This document shows positions 40,208-41,385 of a stretch of 41,385 nucleotides of DNA, one piece after another (the first letter of the stretch is position 1; the number at the start of each line of letters is the position of its first letter). The DNA is taken from assembly GCA_035403085.1 (NCBI GenBank), contig DAONEM010000019.1:1-41385 (forward strand), in the 5' to 3' direction. A model generated the notes under the pieces. It was not told the origin of the DNA and searched no databases. It saw only the letters and a list, made by a program, of their open reading frames with translations. Origin of the DNA: JAMOAD01 sp023621955. GTDB lineage: Bacteria; Acidobacteriota; Aminicenantia; JAMOAD01. The position numbers and the translations under genes were made by a program.

Positions 40208-41331
40208 AAAGCCTTCTNNNNNNNNNNNNNNNNNNNNNNNNNNNNNNNNNNNNNNNNNNNNNNNNNNNNNNNNNNNNNNNNNNNNNNNNNNNNNNNNNNN
40301 NNNNNNNNNNNNNNNNNATCTTGGACGCCCGCGGCGCCGGGACCTCTGACAGGGATTCTCTGGCCTCGAGGATCGTCAAACTCAGCGAGGGAGTCACCAC
40401 GGCCTCCCGCTCTCTGGAACCCGACGAGGAGATGGTCAAGGAGGGCTTCAAAGACTTTTTCTACTTCTCCTCTTCGACCCATGGCCTAGGCCTCCTTCTC
40501 GGGAAGAAGATCTCCGGGGAGGATCTTCTCGAAGAGGACGCAGAGTTTCTCTCCACCGTTCTCAAGCAGGCCCTCCTGATGGTTGACAACATCGACCTCT
40601 ACCGGAGCAACCTGGAGAAGGAGAAGATGGAACGGGAGCTGATGATCGCCCAGACCATTCAAGGGCGAATGCTTCCTGAGAAGCTTCCGGAGAACGAGTA
40701 CTGTCGGATTCAGCCCCTTTCCGCCTCTTCCTACGAGGTGGGAGGAGACTTCTACGACTACGTGGAGGGACCGAACTCCCTCTTCATCTCCGTAGGCGAT
40801 GTCTCGGGGAAGGGACTCTCCGCAGCCTTGGTTATGGCTTCGGCCCAGGCGACGATCCGCGCCATGGTGAAGGATTACGACGGTCCCTTAGAGGAGATGA
40901 TGGAGAGAATCAACTCCTTGCTCCTCTCCGTCACGAGAACGGAGATGTACTGTACCCTCTTCCTCCTTGAGGTTCGTCCGAAAGAGCGGGAGATCCGATG
41001 GTTCAACGCCGGTCACCCTTCCGCGCTCCTTCTCCGGGACGGTGCGGAGGTACGGGAACTCGCCGACGGGAGCTTCTTCCTGGGACTCTTCGATACCTTT
41101 TCCGGGAGTGCGGGTTCTCTTCCCTTCCGTCGGGGGGACAAGATTCTTCTCTTCACCGATGGGGTCTCGGAGTTTGAGATTGACGGCCGTGAGATCGGCC
41201 TGGAAGGGTTGAAAGATCTCTTCCTCCGCTTCGGGGACGATGTGGAGGCCATTCGTGACTACCTCTACTCCCACTTCCAAGGGGAGAGGTTGAAGGATGA
41301 TTTCACCCTCCTCAGCGTTACACTCTCTTAA
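40168..41331 (+). CDS. RsbU/SpoIIE-like PP2C phosphatase (spans an assembly gap)
   Basis: I place the start at the ATG at 40168 (MALLFDEKTLETLKSL, preceded by AGAAGGA). The frame is lost in 100 N (40218-40317) and resumes at 40318. The region after the gap looks GAF-like (about the first 90 residues), then the linker RELMIAQTIQGRMLPEKLP, then the SpoIIE domain: VGGDFYDY, VGDVSGKGLSAALVMA, FNAGHPSALLL, LLFTDGVSEF and LKDDFTLLSV, holding the metal aspartates. It should dephosphorylate the STAS protein and so activate the sigma factor in response to a signal at its N-terminus. No membrane span is seen. Frame across the gap is assumed. Confidence 0.88.
   Translation: MALLFDEKTLETLKSLXXXXXXXXXXXXXXXXXXXXXXXXXXXXXXXXXXILDARGAGTSDRDSLASRIVKLSEGVTTASRSLEPDEEMVKEGFKDFFYFSSSTHGLGLLLGKKISGEDLLEEDAEFLSTVLKQALLMVDNIDLYRSNLEKEKMERELMIAQTIQGRMLPEKLPENEYCRIQPLSASSYEVGGDFYDYVEGPNSLFISVGDVSGKGLSAALVMASAQATIRAMVKDYDGPLEEMMERINSLLLSVTRTEMYCTLFLLEVRPKEREIRWFNAGHPSALLLRDGAEVRELADGSFFLGLFDTFSGSAGSLPFRRGDKILLFTDGVSEFEIDGREIGLEGLKDLFLRFGDDVEAIRDYLYSHFQGERLKDDFTLLSVTLS
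40218..40317. other. Assembly gap (100 N) in the N-terminal part of the RsbU-like gene
   Basis: Exactly 100 N; the true missing length is unknown and could include most of a sensor domain. Confidence 0.99.
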
Positions 41332-41385
41332 AAGACTCGCCGTTTCTCTCCCAAACCGAAAATCTGAGGGCCTCTTCGAAGGGGA

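Noticed and set aside
1..41385. Search for CRISPR arrays, insertion sequences, integrases, tRNA or rRNA
   Set aside because: No regularly spaced direct repeats, transposase or integrase motifs, or recognisable RNA genes were seen by eye; a tRNA or small RNA scan could not be run.

Overview
The window is a scaffolded draft (four runs of exactly 100 N) from a moderately GC-rich, double-membraned bacterium. An Mla/MCE lipid-transport operon with its lipoprotein, MltA with an AmpG-like permease, and several lipoproteins point to a Gram-negative envelope. An S46 dipeptidyl peptidase, a DUF4301 protein, PPi-type phosphofructokinase, an archaeal-style glycogen cluster and many Ser/Thr-kinase, FHA and partner-switch proteins suggest a fermentative, deep-branching lineage such as an Acidobacteriota/Aminicenantes-like or other candidate-phylum bacterium. 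That placement is inference; no rRNA or other phylogenetic marker is present. No mobile element, CRISPR array, rRNA or tRNA was recognised.

Layout. 1-5.1 kb (+): the tail of an NtrC-type regulator, a TetR regulator, a histidine/aromatic ammonia-lyase homologue, an unrecognised membrane protein and L-serine dehydratase. 5.1-12.2 kb (-): S46 peptidase, then MlaE (with a STAS domain), MlaF, MlaD, a PqiC-like lipoprotein and DUF4301, nearly all touching or overlapping. 12.3-17.5 kb (-): a probable murein-recycling operon of AmpG-like permease, MltA, a DMT-like membrane protein, a small parvulin-like protein and an M20 amidohydrolase. 17.5-23.7 kb: a phospho-signalling island, with a membrane Ser/Thr kinase (+) convergent with an operon (-) of two small FHA proteins, a membrane PP2C phosphatase and a secreted/membrane trypsin-like protease with a cytoplasmic FHA domain. 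23.8-27.4 kb: an ABC-F ATPase (+) convergent with an acyl-CoA synthetase (-). 27.6-36.2 kb (+): glycogen debranching enzyme, glycogen-synthase-like GT, GH57 amylase, glycogen phosphorylase, then a PPi-type phosphofructokinase from its own apparently leaderless promoter. 36.4-41.4 kb: a lipoprotein (-), PurM and an acyl-ACP thioesterase separated by a gap, then ndk, an anti-sigma antagonist, an anti-sigma kinase and an RsbU-like phosphatase.

How the genes fit together. The 17.5-23.7 kb island reads as one circuit: kinase and phosphatase each have one membrane span and an extracytoplasmic sensor-like part, two FHA adaptors carry repeated DKT(R/I) threonine motifs, and the protease could be controlled from inside the cell through its FHA tail. 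The glycogen cluster can mobilise glucan to glucose-1-phosphate, and the neighbouring PFK could use pyrophosphate. The 39-41.3 kb genes form a partner-switching sigma-control module, with ndk translationally coupled to it.

Promoters of TTGACN/TATANT type are easy to see and most leaders are very short; two genes look leaderless. There is no gene-free stretch longer than about 300 bases. The longest, 34758-35023, holds only the pfk promoter, and 36224-36419 holds a gap and hairpins.
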